From assembly GCA_958446785.1 (NCBI GenBank), contig CAUCXP010000115.1:1-5598 (forward strand): 5,598 nucleotides of DNA, given 5' to 3'. Position 1 is the stretch's first letter. Each line of letters starts with the position of its first letter. The notes beneath the pieces are model-generated. The model was not told the origin of the DNA. It searched no databases and saw only the letters and a program-made list of their open reading frames with translations. Shown here one piece after another: positions 1 through 5,275 of this stretch. This DNA is from an uncultured Collinsella sp. (GTDB taxonomy: Bacteria; Actinomycetota; Coriobacteriia; Coriobacteriales; Coriobacteriaceae). The position numbers and the translations under genes are program-made.

Positions 1-280
1 CACCGCTCTCCTGCGCCAGCGGCTCCAGAGACTCGACCAGCGACTCCTCGCACACAAATGCGACGGCGCCCGCATCGAGCGCCATGCTCAAAAACGCGGG
101 CTTAAAGGCAACACCTTTGCAAAAGAACACGTCACCTGCCGAGACCGCACGCGAATCAAACGAGCAGCCGGTCACGGCACGCTCGTCAACCTGCTCTGAT
201 GCGCGCAGCTCGCCGCACACATCGAGAAGCTTGGCAAGCGTATCGACCGTGGTCACGGTCGCGGAATCCGAATGGTGCAT
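1..280 (-). CDS. murE: UDP-N-acetylmuramoyl-tripeptide synthetase MurE, N-terminal 93 residues (cut by window edge)
   Basis: MurE is a cytoplasmic ATP-dependent ligase that adds the third residue (a diamino acid) of the peptidoglycan stem peptide to UDP-MurNAc-L-Ala-D-Glu. Only the N-terminal UDP-substrate-binding domain is visible; the ATP-binding and C-terminal domains lie beyond base 1. The visible signature is the Mur DSR motif at residues 42-44, followed by DVFFCKGVAFKP (50-61) and the ALDAGAVAFV stretch (67-76). The FFxKGxAFK form resembles, from memory, L-lysine-type MurE of streptococci more than the DAP-type form with a DGH motif, so the added residue is probably not meso-DAP. The start is the ATG whose complement is at 278-280. 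It is preceded by GAGAAAGG (287-294) six bases upstream. The gene lies 112 bp downstream of asnB on the same strand, with a terminator between them, so it probably has its own promoter. Family is fairly sure; substrate class is inference. Confidence 0.85.
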   Translation of the reverse strand, partial: MHHSDSATVTTVDTLAKLLDVCGELRASEQVDERAVTGCSFDSRAVSAGDVFFCKGVAFKPAFLSMALDAGAVAFVCEESLVESLEPLAQESG

Positions 281-318
281 CTTTCGCCTTTCTCAGCCAT
301 TTGGCAGGGACGGTTTTT

Positions 319-324
319 ATAGTA
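319..324 (-). promoter_or_regulatory. Possible -10 box for murE
   Basis: On the minus strand the sequence reads TACTAT, which matches four of six bases of TATAAT, just upstream of the murE ribosome-binding site and downstream of the asnB terminator. A separate promoter is expected here because that terminator would cut off read-through from asnB. No good -35 box is seen: at a 17-bp spacing the hexamer is TTTTTG, which overlaps the terminator T-run. The call is weak. Confidence 0.3.
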
Positions 325-342
325 ACTGAAACGCACCCACGC

Positions 343-367
343 AAAAACGGCTCCCGGAGGAGCCGTT
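343..367 (-). terminator. Intrinsic terminator of asnB
   Basis: Minus-strand RNA would form a perfect 9-bp stem, AACGGCTCC (complement of 359-367) with GGAGCCGTT (complement of 346-354), closed by a TCCG tetraloop. The last two stem bases and the next three give a run of five U. The structure begins 25 bp past the asnB stop codon, the usual distance for a Rho-independent terminator. No T-run follows the stem on the plus strand, so it is directional. Confidence 0.9.
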
Positions 368-392
368 ACGCGCAGGCGTTCGTAAGCCGAGG

Positions 393-2273
393 CTAGGCAG
401 CCTGAACAGTGGGCTGGTCCTCGTCGATAAAGAAGCGCTTGTACCACACCAGGAACACGAGCGGCGTATAGATCTTGCGCTGGAAATCGCCCTTGCCCGC
501 AAAGTGCAGATCGAGCAGGTGCATGAGCTCGTCGGTATCGAAGAACTCGCTTGCCCACGGCGCGGTGAAGTACTCCTTGACATAGCCGTACCACTTTTGC
601 TCGCGCAGCCAGTAGACAATCGGCACCGGGAAGCCCACCTTGGGACGGGTGGCCCACTCATCGGGCAGTGACTTGTTGGCAGCGTGGCGGAGTACCTGTT
701 TGTTGCCGTTCTCGTTGATGCGGTAGCGGTCGGGAATGTGCTCGGCGAACTCCATGACTTTGCGGTCCAGGAAGGGCACGCGCAGCTCCAGCGAGTGCGC
801 CATGCACATCTTGTCGGCCTTGAGCAGAATGTCGCCTGGGAGCCACATGTTCATGTCCAGGTACTGCTTCTTGACCAGCTCGGGCTGACCCTTCACGCGC
901 GCATAGATGGGAGCGGCAAGCTCGAAGGCGCCATCGCCGGTGTTGTACTCGGGCTTGAGCACGCTATCGACCTCGCGCTCCGGCCACACCAGAGCCTGGC
1001 CCAGGAACGACTTCTCGGGAATCTCGGCACCCTTGACCAAGAAGTTGTGGCCCTTGAAGTACGGCATATGCAGCGCCAGGTTACCGAGCGCGCGGCGAAT
1101 GGGCAACGGCACCATCTTTTTGTACTTGCGCACCGGAACCGTGTCCTCGTAGTAGGCGTAGCCGCCAAAGAGCTCGTCGGCGCCTTCGCCCGAAAGCACG
1201 ACGGTAACATCCTTGCGCGCCATCTCGGCCAAGAACCACAGCGGCACAGACGACAGGTTGGACTGCGGCTCGTCCATGTGATACTGAATGTCCTCGAGTG
1301 CGCCAAAGAACTCGTCGGCGGTGATCATCTTGCGGACATTCTCGACGCCGAGCTTGTCGGATAGCTCCTTGGCGTAGTTAGTCTCGTTGAAATTCTTGTA
1401 GTCAAAGCCCACCGAGAAGGTCTTGTCGGGCATGAGACAAGCGGCAATATAGCTGGAGTCGACGCCGCCGGAGAGGAAGGAAGCGACCTTAACATCAGCG
1501 ATGCGATGGGCCTCGACGCTCTCGTGCACGACCTCGTCCAGCTCGTCGACGTACTCCTCGAACGGCTTCTCGACGGCAGAGTAATCGCAATCCCAATAGC
1601 GCTCGATGTTCATCTTGCCGGTCGGGATGTCTACGGTAAAGTAATGCGCCGGCGGCAGCTTGTAGACACCCTCAAAGAAGGTCTCCTCGGTTGCCGAATA
1701 CTGCAGCGTCATGTACGGACGCAGGGCCTTTTTGTTGACCGCCTTGTGGAAGTGCGGGTAGTCCAGGAAACTCTTGATTTCGGAGCCAAAGAGCACACCC
1801 GGCGCGCCGTCGCCCGCATCGGCCATGGGATAGTAGTAGAGCGGCTTGATGCCAAAGATATCGCGGGCGCCAAAGAGCTTGTTCTTCTTCTTGTCCCAGA
1901 TGACGAAGGCGTACATGCCGCGCAGGCGATCGAGTACGGCCTCGCCCCACTCCTCGTAGCCGTGCAGGAGGCTCTCGGTGTCGGCTCCACAGTGGAACTT
2001 ATAGCCCTTGGCCTCGAGCTCGGAGCGAAGCTCCTGGAAGTTGTAGATCTCGCCGTTGAAGACGATAACGACGCTGCCGTCCTCATTGGCCATGGGCTGA
2101 GCGCCAGCCTCGGTCAGGTCGAGGATCGACAGGCGGCGGAAGCCCAGGGCAACGCGGCCGTCGATAAACTGGCCGCCCATGTCGGGACCACGATGGACGA
2201 TGCGGTCCATCATCTTGGTGAGCACCTCGGATTGGTTATCCGTCCCACCGACAAAACCGACAAAACCGCACAT
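393..2273 (-). CDS. asnB: Glutamine-hydrolysing asparagine synthetase, long AsnB/LtsA type
   Basis: This 626-residue cytoplasmic enzyme transfers an amide from glutamine to a carboxylate through an AMP intermediate, classically aspartate to asparagine. The N-terminal glutaminase domain (about 1-210) starts with Met-Cys, so Cys2 is the nucleophile. It carries HRGPD (27-31), RRLSILDL (46-53), NGEIYN (73-78) and GARDIFGIKPLYYY (135-148). The synthetase domain carries the pyrophosphate loop SGGVDSS (268-274), SGEGADELFGGY (361-372), DILLKADKMCMAHSLELR (481-498) and GFPVPIVYWL (547-556). All catalytic motifs look intact. The start has AGAGGGG (2281-2287) seven bases upstream. The length is near that of B. 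subtilis AsnB (about 630) and well above E. coli AsnB (554). Members of that long group, including corynebacterial LtsA, amidate the diaminopimelate of peptidoglycan, so aspartate is likely but not certain as substrate. The gene stands alone between a divergent tRNA and its own terminator. Confidence 0.95.
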   Translation of the reverse strand: MCGFVGFVGGTDNQSEVLTKMMDRIVHRGPDMGGQFIDGRVALGFRRLSILDLTEAGAQPMANEDGSVVIVFNGEIYNFQELRSELEAKGYKFHCGADTESLLHGYEEWGEAVLDRLRGMYAFVIWDKKKNKLFGARDIFGIKPLYYYPMADAGDGAPGVLFGSEIKSFLDYPHFHKAVNKKALRPYMTLQYSATEETFFEGVYKLPPAHYFTVDIPTGKMNIERYWDCDYSAVEKPFEEYVDELDEVVHESVEAHRIADVKVASFLSGGVDSSYIAACLMPDKTFSVGFDYKNFNETNYAKELSDKLGVENVRKMITADEFFGALEDIQYHMDEPQSNLSSVPLWFLAEMARKDVTVVLSGEGADELFGGYAYYEDTVPVRKYKKMVPLPIRRALGNLALHMPYFKGHNFLVKGAEIPEKSFLGQALVWPEREVDSVLKPEYNTGDGAFELAAPIYARVKGQPELVKKQYLDMNMWLPGDILLKADKMCMAHSLELRVPFLDRKVMEFAEHIPDRYRINENGNKQVLRHAANKSLPDEWATRPKVGFPVPIVYWLREQKWYGYVKEYFTAPWASEFFDTDELMHLLDLHFAGKGDFQRKIYTPLVFLVWYKRFFIDEDQPTVQAA

Positions 2274-2324
2274 ATACTATCCCCTCTGCTGTTGCTGGGT
2301 ATCAAATCGAATCAGTAGCTTTTG

Positions 2325-2330
2325 AGTATA
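2325..2330 (-). promoter_or_regulatory. Probable -10 box for asnB
   Basis: The minus strand reads TATACT, five of six bases of the consensus, 51 bp before the asnB start codon. That would leave a 5' leader of about 45 nt containing the AGAGGGG ribosome-binding site. No convincing -35 hexamer is seen at 16-18 bp. An imperfect inverted repeat, GGGTAT (2297-2302) with ATACCC (2328-2333), overlaps the box and could be an operator or chance. No T-box or leader-peptide features were seen in the leader. Confidence 0.45.
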
Positions 2331-2444
2331 CCCGAGGGCGCAAAGAGGGGCGGAATGTTCAGGCAATCTCAACTGAATCAGCTCCGCGCCGACACGCGCC
2401 GGTTACCTTTAATGGATATGAGGTGAATGGGGCGATTGTTTTGC

Positions 2445-2450
2445 TATACT
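2445..2450 (+). promoter_or_regulatory. Probable -10 box for tRNA-Val
   Basis: TATACT lies with its last base 11 bp before the first tRNA nucleotide, so transcription would start about 4-5 nt ahead of the mature 5' end, a common layout for tRNA genes. The -35 region is poor: GTGAAT at 2423-2428 (16-bp spacing) matches only three consensus bases. The promoter faces away from the asnB promoter in a shared 187-bp divergent intergenic region. Confidence 0.5.
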
Positions 2451-2460
2451 CTCTCCGCAC

Positions 2461-2536
2461 GGGCGATTGGCGCAACGGTTAGCGCAGGTGCTTTACACGC
2501 ACAAGGCTGGGGGTTCGAATCCCTCATCGCCCACCA
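2461..2536 (+). tRNA. tRNA-Val (anticodon UAC), CCA encoded
   Basis: The 76 nt fold as a standard class I tRNA. The acceptor stem GGGCGAT pairs fully with ATCGCCC (2526-2532), followed by discriminator A and genomic CCA (2534-2536). The D stem is GCGC/GCGC around AACGGTTA. The anticodon arm is GGTGC-TTTACAC-GCACA, with T33 before anticodon TAC at 2494-2496, which reads valine GUA and, by wobble, other GUN codons. The variable loop is AGGCT. The T arm is GGGGG-TTCGAAT-CCCTC with one G-T pair. The only oddity is a G27-A43 opposition at the outer end of the anticodon stem. An intrinsic terminator follows 11 nt after CCA, so this is a single-gene transcript. Confidence 0.97.
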
Positions 2537-2667
2537 CTGATTTGATAGGCTCCCAGCAATGGGAGCCTTTCTTTTTTGGGCCCATTTCATGGGATTCGAA
2601 CCCGCAAGGGTGCGGAGCTGAGGAAACGCGCAAGCGTTTTCCAGCGCAGCACGCGAGGAGCGGAGCG
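2519..2667 (+). repeat. Direct repeat, copy A: tRNA-Val 3' end, terminator and hairpin tail
   Basis: This 149-bp unit recurs at 2706-2853 with eight substitutions and one single-base deletion, about 94% identity by hand alignment. It begins inside the tRNA T loop (tRNA nt 59), runs through CCA and the terminator, and continues into a tail. The tail holds CCCAT/ATGGG around a 3-nt loop (2581-2593), CCGCA/TGCGG around AGGG (2602-2615), and a larger hairpin at 2617-2645. The larger hairpin pairs GCTG with CAGC and GGAAACGC with GCGTTTTC, with one bulged A, one G-T pair and a GCAA tetraloop. Similarity to copy B stops abruptly at both ends. I do not recognise the tail as a named repeat family. 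Confidence 0.9.
2547..2577 (+). terminator. Intrinsic terminator of tRNA-Val
   Basis: AGGCTCCC (2547-2554) pairs perfectly with GGGAGCCT (2561-2568) around the loop AGCAAT, followed by TTCTTTTTT. It sits 11 nt after the tRNA CCA end. On the opposite strand the stem is not followed by a T-run, so it serves only the plus strand. Confidence 0.92.
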
Positions 2668-2677
2668 ACGAAGCGGG

Positions 2678-2703
2678 CCGCGGGCGGCGCCAGCCGCACG
2701 CGG
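2678..2703. repeat. G+C-rich hairpin in the spacer between repeat copies
   Basis: CCGCGGGCGGC (2678-2688) and GCCGCACGCGG (2693-2703) form an 11-position stem with a single G-A mismatch and a GCCA loop. It occupies most of the 38-bp spacer and ends two bases before repeat copy B. It stands where the 5' part of a second tRNA would be if the locus came from tandem duplication, but it shows no similarity to tRNA-Val. Confidence 0.7.
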
Positions 2704-2705
2704 AC

Positions 2706-2723
2706 ATCCCTCATCGCCCACCA
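2706..2723 (+). pseudogene. Truncated tRNA-Val 3' fragment (last 18 nt)
   Basis: These 18 bases are identical to tRNA-Val positions 59-76: part of the T loop, the 3' T strand, the 3' acceptor strand, the discriminator base and CCA. No matching D arm, anticodon arm or 5' acceptor strand lies upstream; the preceding bases form an unrelated hairpin. It cannot encode a tRNA. It marks the left end of repeat copy B. Confidence 0.85.
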
Positions 2724-2733
2724 CTGATTTGAT

Positions 2734-2764
2734 AGGCTCCCAGCTATGGGGGCCTTTCTTTTTT
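2734..2764 (+). terminator. Second, duplicated copy of the tRNA-Val terminator
   Basis: AGGCTCCC (2734-2741) pairs with GGGGGCCT (2748-2755) with one T-G pair, followed by TTCTTTTTT. It should still work on plus-strand RNA, but no intact gene lies between it and the first terminator, so it could act only as a back-up against read-through into argD antisense. On minus-strand RNA the same position is a C-A mismatch and no U-run follows, so it is a poor terminator for argD. Confidence 0.75.
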
Positions 2765-2860
2765 GGGCCCAGCGCATGGGATTCGAACCCGCAAGGGTGC
2801 GAAGCTGAGGAAACGCGAAGCGTTTTCCAGCGCAGCACGCGAGGGCCGGAGCGCGCTGTG

Positions 2861-4144
2861 TTAGGCCAAAACGTCCGACAGGATCTCGATCAGACTGTCC
2901 ACGTCGGCTTCCTCGCACACGAGTGGCGGCAGGAAACGCAGCGTATGTGCGCCCGTAGCGTTAATCACAGCACCGGCGGCCAGCGCTCGGGCAACAATGT
3001 CATGCGCATCGCCCGCAGCGTCATCCAGGTCGCAGCCGAGCATCAAGCCGCGACCGCGCACCTCGGTTACGTGCGGTAACTTGGCGAGCTTTGCCTCCAT
3101 ATAGGCACCCACCTTGGCGGCATGTTCTGCGTAGTCGCCGCACACAAGCGCGGAGAGCGTCGCGGCGCACGCCGCGACAGCCAAGCAGCTACCGCCAAAG
3201 GTCGAGCCGTGGTCGCCCGGTTTAAACACGTCGGCGATCTCCTTCTTTGCCACCACGGCACCCATGGGCACGCCATCGGCAATGCCCTTGGCAAGGCTCA
3301 TGATGTCGGGTTCCACGCCATAGGTTTGGAATGCAAACGGCTTGCCGGAGCGGAAGATGCCGCACTGGACCTCGTCGGCGATAAGGACGGCACCGGCCTC
3401 GTGCGCCAGGTCGCGCGCGGCAGCCATAAACTCCTCGGTCATGGGATGCACGCCACTCTCGCCCTGGATCGGCTCGAGCATCACGGCGCAAATCTCGCTT
3501 CCCAGCCGCTTAAAGATTGCGCGCAGCTCATCGACATCGTTGGGCGTGCAGGCCACAAAGCCACCCGGCAGCGGGCGGAAGCTGTCCTGCAGCCAATCCT
3601 GCATGGTAGCGGCAATGGTCTCGAGCGTACGGCCGTGGAAGCCGCCGCGCATGCACACGATGGTGTTGCCGCCGTTGCCGGCGCGCTTTGCATACAGGCG
3701 CGCAAGCTTCATCGAGCCCTCGTTGGCCTCGGCGCCGGAGTTGGCAAAGAAGGTCTCCCAAACCTGCTCATCCGCAGCCGGGGCACCAAGAGCAGCTGCC
3801 GTGGTCTCATCGCCGGCGACAATGGCATCGGCAAGCACGCGCGCACCATCTACGTCGTCGTTAGCAAGCTTGGACAGCAGCGCCGCGACCTGTCCACGCT
3901 GCTCGATGTAGAAGTAATTGGAGACATGCATGAGCTTTTTGGTCTGTGCCTCGAGCGCCGAGAGCACAGCCGGGTCGCCATGACCTAGGCTGCACACGCC
4001 GATGCCGGCAAGAAAGTCGAGGTACTCACGACCATCGTCGCCGGTGAGCTTCATGCCGTGACCCTCGACAAACTCGACCGGAGAGCGGCCAAAGGTATGC
4101 ATAACGTAATGGGATTCAAGCGATTGCTGAGCTGCAAGTGACAT
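2861..4144 (-). CDS. argD: Acetylornithine aminotransferase (PLP class III)
   Basis: ArgD is a cytoplasmic PLP enzyme that transfers an amino group from glutamate to N-acetylglutamate semialdehyde, giving N-acetylornithine. The 427 residues carry the class III set: FFANSGAEANE (132-142, cofactor phosphate), GGFHGRT (167-173), LEPIQGESG (223-231), ADEVQCG (256-262, with Asp257 for the pyridine nitrogen), LAKGI (284-288, with Lys286 as Schiff-base lysine), GSTFGG (313-318) and RGLMLG (365-370). An extra stretch of about 30 residues sits at roughly 94-130, between LLSKL and FFANSG, making the protein longer than common ArgD (about 375-405). The start has GAAAGG (4151-4156) six bases upstream. 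A small GCGCC/GGCGC hairpin (4162-4175) lies just ahead of it. The gene is 69 bp downstream of argB and is probably last in the operon. Ornithine or other omega-aminotransferase activity is possible, but the neighbours favour ArgD. Confidence 0.95.
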   Translation of the reverse strand: MSLAAQQSLESHYVMHTFGRSPVEFVEGHGMKLTGDDGREYLDFLAGIGVCSLGHGDPAVLSALEAQTKKLMHVSNYFYIEQRGQVAALLSKLANDDVDGARVLADAIVAGDETTAAALGAPAADEQVWETFFANSGAEANEGSMKLARLYAKRAGNGGNTIVCMRGGFHGRTLETIAATMQDWLQDSFRPLPGGFVACTPNDVDELRAIFKRLGSEICAVMLEPIQGESGVHPMTEEFMAAARDLAHEAGAVLIADEVQCGIFRSGKPFAFQTYGVEPDIMSLAKGIADGVPMGAVVAKKEIADVFKPGDHGSTFGGSCLAVAACAATLSALVCGDYAEHAAKVGAYMEAKLAKLPHVTEVRGRGLMLGCDLDDAAGDAHDIVARALAAGAVINATGAHTLRFLPPLVCEEADVDSLIEILSDVLA

Positions 4145-4213
4145 GGGATGCCTTTCGTTGAGCGCCGGACGGCGCAGGCCTATGGGTGCAGAAATGGGGC
4201 GGCTGAGGGTCAG

Positions 4214-5194
4214 TTAGACCGTCTGAAGCTTCTCGACCTCGTCGAGGTTCTCGGTCAGACGCGCAGCAAACGTCGAAAGCGGATGCGGATGCGTATCGAA
4301 CTCGTAAGCCGTCTCGGTGGAATGGATCACGGTGCCGACGCCGGCATCGGTCAGCAGCTCCAGCAGCAGCGAATGCGGCGTGGTGCCGTTGATGATGTGA
4401 GCGCGAAATACGCCGCCGGCAAGCGCATCGACGGCCGCGTGCAGCTTGGGAATCATGCCCTTATCGACCTCGCCGCCGTAGAGCATTTCGTTAACCTCGT
4501 CGAGTGTTAGGTTGGAGATGAGTGAGTCTTTATCGCTAAAGTCCTTGTACAGGCCGTCGACGTCGGTCAAAAAGATCGCCTTGTGCGCGTGGAGCGCTGC
4601 CGCAACGGCACCGGCGGCGGTATCGGCGTTGATGTTGAAGAAACCGCCGTCCTCCCCCGCCGCGACGGTAGCGATGACGGGGATGTACTCGCTATCGAGT
4701 AAGCGCTCGATATAGTCGGTGTTGACGTGCGTCACTTTGCCCACGCGACCGAGCTCGGGGTCGAGCGGCTCGGCGATGAGCGTGCCGGCATCGCTGCCCG
4801 ACACGCCCACGGCCAGGTTGCCGTGGTGGTTGATGGCAGCAACCAGCTCCTGGTTAACCTTGCCGCCCAGCACCTCGCGCACGATATCCATCGTCGCCGG
4901 CGTGGTCACGCGCTGGCCGTTCTTAAACTCGACGGGAATATCGTAATGGCTCAGCGCCTCGTTAATAGCCTTGCCGCCGCCGTGCACGATGACGGGGCGC
5001 ATACCGATGATCTTGAGCAAAACGATGTCGCTCATCACGTCGCGGCGCAGCTGCTCATCAACCATGGCGGCTCCGCCATATTTGATAACAACCGTCTTGC
5101 CGGTCAGGTTCTTAATCCACGGCAGCGCTTCGAACAGCAGCTGCGCGGTTGCTTCGTTGGATTCGCTCGAACGACAATCGCGTGCGAATTTCAT
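4214..5194 (-). CDS. argB: N-acetylglutamate kinase
   Basis: ArgB phosphorylates N-acetyl-L-glutamate with ATP, the second step of ornithine/arginine synthesis and usually its control point in organisms with ArgJ. The 326 residues show the amino acid kinase fold: VIKYGGAAM (36-44, with Lys38 for phosphate), HGGGK (71-75), FNINADTAAGAVAAAL (186-201), FLTDVDGLY (208-216) and KGMIPKL (245-251). About 30 residues precede the first strand and contain ATAQLLFEALPWIKN (15-29). That matches the N-terminal helix of hexameric, arginine-inhibited kinases, so feedback inhibition by arginine is inferred. After LTDAGVGTVI (281-290) there is a tail of 36 residues that common family members lack. The start ATG has GAGG (5201-5204) six bases upstream; an earlier ATG on this strand is out of frame. 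The gene lies 81 bp downstream of argJ. Confidence 0.96.
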   Translation of the reverse strand: MKFARDCRSSESNEATAQLLFEALPWIKNLTGKTVVIKYGGAAMVDEQLRRDVMSDIVLLKIIGMRPVIVHGGGKAINEALSHYDIPVEFKNGQRVTTPATMDIVREVLGGKVNQELVAAINHHGNLAVGVSGSDAGTLIAEPLDPELGRVGKVTHVNTDYIERLLDSEYIPVIATVAAGEDGGFFNINADTAAGAVAAALHAHKAIFLTDVDGLYKDFSDKDSLISNLTLDEVNEMLYGGEVDKGMIPKLHAAVDALAGGVFRAHIINGTTPHSLLLELLTDAGVGTVIHSTETAYEFDTHPHPLSTFAARLTENLDEVEKLQTV

Positions 5195-5275
5195 AATCTG
5201 CCTCGTCTTTCATATCGTTATTGCGCCGTGCTCCGCTGTCCGCAATCGCGGCAAGATGCGCAGCGTGCCCGGAAT

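Larger units (their letters stand above)
2706..2853 (+). repeat. Direct repeat, copy B, ending next to the argD stop codon
   Basis: This is the 148-bp second copy of the unit at 2519-2667, displaced by 187 bp. Its large hairpin (2804-2831) keeps every pair of copy A; the one-base deletion only changes the loop from GCAA to GAA. Its terminator change turns a T-A pair into a T-G pair, so that fold is also kept. The small CCCAT/ATGGG and CCGCA/TGCGG stems each lose one pair. The copy stops 7 bp before the complement of the argD stop codon, so it forms the immediate 3' untranslated region of the arg operon when read on the minus strand. Confidence 0.9.
2537..2860. other. 324-bp gene-free region between tRNA-Val and argD, filled with repeats and hairpins
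   Basis: No credible protein gene lies here. Open frames exist on both strands but they run through the terminators, the hairpins and the tRNA antisense. In order the region holds: the tRNA terminator, the tail of repeat copy A, a 38-bp spacer with a G+C-rich hairpin, and repeat copy B, which starts with a tRNA 3' fragment and ends just before the argD stop codon. The flanking tRNA and argD transcripts converge on it. Confidence 0.85.

Noticed and set aside
1506..2318. 270-residue plus-strand open frame (also 684-1364, 3122-3988 and 4727-5404)
   Set aside because: These lie opposite asnB, argD and argB, whose conserved motifs prove the minus-strand frames. Long antisense frames are expected at this G+C content.
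2297..2333. T-box, attenuator or clear operator in front of asnB
   Set aside because: The GGGTAT/ATACCC repeat is imperfect and mostly upstream of the probable transcription start; no T-box core or leader peptide was seen.
2578..2660. A minus-strand tRNA or tRNA-like gene suggested by GGGTTCGAATCCC
   Set aside because: Only the T loop and three T-stem pairs fit. No acceptor complement, anticodon arm or D arm could be built around it.
2519..2723. attL/attR pair of an integrated element at the tRNA 3' end
   Set aside because: The repeats are 187 bp apart with no integrase or cargo, and identity extends far past the tRNA. At most it is a scar.
2519..2853. CRISPR array
   Set aside because: There are only two long repeat units, with one spacer that is itself a hairpin, and no cas genes.
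2493..2918. 141-residue minus-strand open frame, and shorter ones at 2444-2707 and 2587-2838
   Set aside because: They are antisense translations of the tRNA, terminators and repeats, one overlapping the argD 3' end. The MRDSNPQPCACKAP-like peptide is a familiar false protein from the complement of tRNA genes.
5195..5275. Arginine repressor operator or internal promoter between argJ and argB
   Set aside because: No AT-rich ARG-box-like palindrome or good -10/-35 pair; only a 4-bp CCGC/GCGG stem at 5240-5251. The operon promoter should be upstream of the window.
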